Below are positions 63,788-64,000 of a DNA stretch of 64,000 nucleotides, in pieces. The stretch comes from Corynebacterium pelargi. GTDB lineage: Bacteria; Actinomycetota; Actinomycetes; Mycobacteriales; Mycobacteriaceae. The first letter of the stretch is position 1. Every line of letters begins with the position of its first letter. The stretch lies in contig NZ_BMCX01000003.1 in NCBI RefSeq assembly GCF_014635485.1, positions 124,001-188,000 on the forward strand, written 5' to 3'. Under the pieces are notes generated by a model. That model saw nothing but the letters and a program-made list of their open reading frames with translations. It ran no database searches and was not told where the DNA came from. Made by a program: the position numbers and the translations under genes.

Positions 63788-64000
63788 CTAGTTCAGCCGT
63801 TGATGCATTACCTGCAGTTTCACTGTGCTGCAGAACAGGCCCGGGTGTTTGAGCGTGGCCAGATCCGTTGCGCTTTTCAGTGCATTTGGCGGTGCGGTCA
63901 TAGGTTCAACAGCCACTGCCCTACCCCGCCCTGGGTACGTCACACCGAAGGATTCGTCTGGAGTGAAAATCTGGGCCCAATGAAATGCGTCTTCACAGAC
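63788..64000 (-). CDS. galM: Aldose 1-epimerase (galactose mutarotase), C-terminal fragment
   Basis: The last 70 codons and TAG stop (63788-63790) of a gene running beyond the right window edge. The translation contains IFTPDESFGVTYPGRGRAVAVEPMTAPPNALKS, which reads in pieces as the GalM C-terminal pattern (VAVEPMTAPPNALKSATDL), followed by a final strand and the end VMHQRLN. It would interconvert alpha and beta galactose before galactokinase. 67 bp upstream of the symporter and on the same strand, so it is the first visible gene of the operon. Confidence 0.82.
   Translation of the reverse strand, partial: VCEDAFHWAQIFTPDESFGVTYPGRGRAVAVEPMTAPPNALKSATDLATLKHPGLFCSTVKLQVMHQRLN

Overview
The window is a contiguous chromosomal segment of a Corynebacterium (Actinobacteria, Mycobacteriales). 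The basis is gene order: the track rho-prfA-prmC-tsaC-wecA-atpI-atpBEFHAGD, the nitrate reductase and molybdopterin genes next to it, and then arnR, thrB-hom, lysA-argS, follow the order I recall for C. glutamicum. Product sequences also fit, for example LysA, ArgS with an HLGG signature, and Rho with a large RNA-binding insertion. I see no insertion sequences, phage genes, integrases, CRISPR arrays or rRNA. One tRNA gene, tRNA-Arg(CCG), is present.

Layout. 1-5475 (minus): F1Fo ATP synthase operon atpBEFHAGD, with atpD cut by the window edge. 5944-12175 (minus): rho-prfA-prmC-tsaC-wecA-atpI, closed by a hairpin terminator before atpB. 12684-14423 (plus): a lone acyl-CoA/AMP ligase. 14543-18021 (plus): molybdopterin genes moaA, moeA, moaC, mobA. 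18018-21061: a copper/denitrification-like group of two polytopic membrane proteins, a small cupredoxin, and a divergent DUF2249 protein. 21279-21851 (minus): a MoaB/Mog-like protein with altered motifs. 22138-33650 (plus): narKGHJI, then modA and a fused modBC, then arnR. 33647-39211 (minus): thrB, hom, lysA, argS. 39251-44307: lactate permease lldP, divergent from lutABC. 44560-46064: tRNA-Arg, PspC-like and MarR-family genes, and YceI. 46061-53707 (minus): a four-gene SNF2-SWIM-YhaO-YhaN operon. 53868-57147: putP, a secreted HNH-type nuclease, and two small membrane proteins. 57273-59282 (minus): DEAD-box RNA helicase. 59453-64000 (minus): galactose operon galM(partial)-sglT-small membrane protein-galT-galK.

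How the genes work together. About 20 kb forms an anaerobic nitrate respiration island. Molybdate is imported by ModA/ModBC, the cofactor is made by MoaA/MoaC/MoeA/MobA (plus Mog-like), nitrate enters by NarK and is reduced by NarGHI, which is assembled by NarJ. ArnR is the likely repressor. moaD, moaE and a complete nitrite reductase are not in the window. The lactate, proline and galactose genes are substrate uptake and oxidation modules.

Most interesting observations. (1) The SNF2-SWIM-YhaO-YhaN operon has a perfect 16-bp palindrome of LexA-box type upstream (53753-53768), so it may be a DNA-damage-inducible repair or defence unit. (2) The membrane protein plus cupredoxin pair at 18018-19701 resembles the N-terminal part of actinobacterial NirK but has no catalytic part. 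(3) The Mog-like protein has lost key motif residues. (4) A 92-aa membrane protein is coupled to the sugar symporter and galT. (5) Three convergent gene pairs share exactly 4 bp at their stop codons, leaving no room for terminators. Starts, promoters and operators given here were read by eye, and functions rest on motif recognition without database searches.
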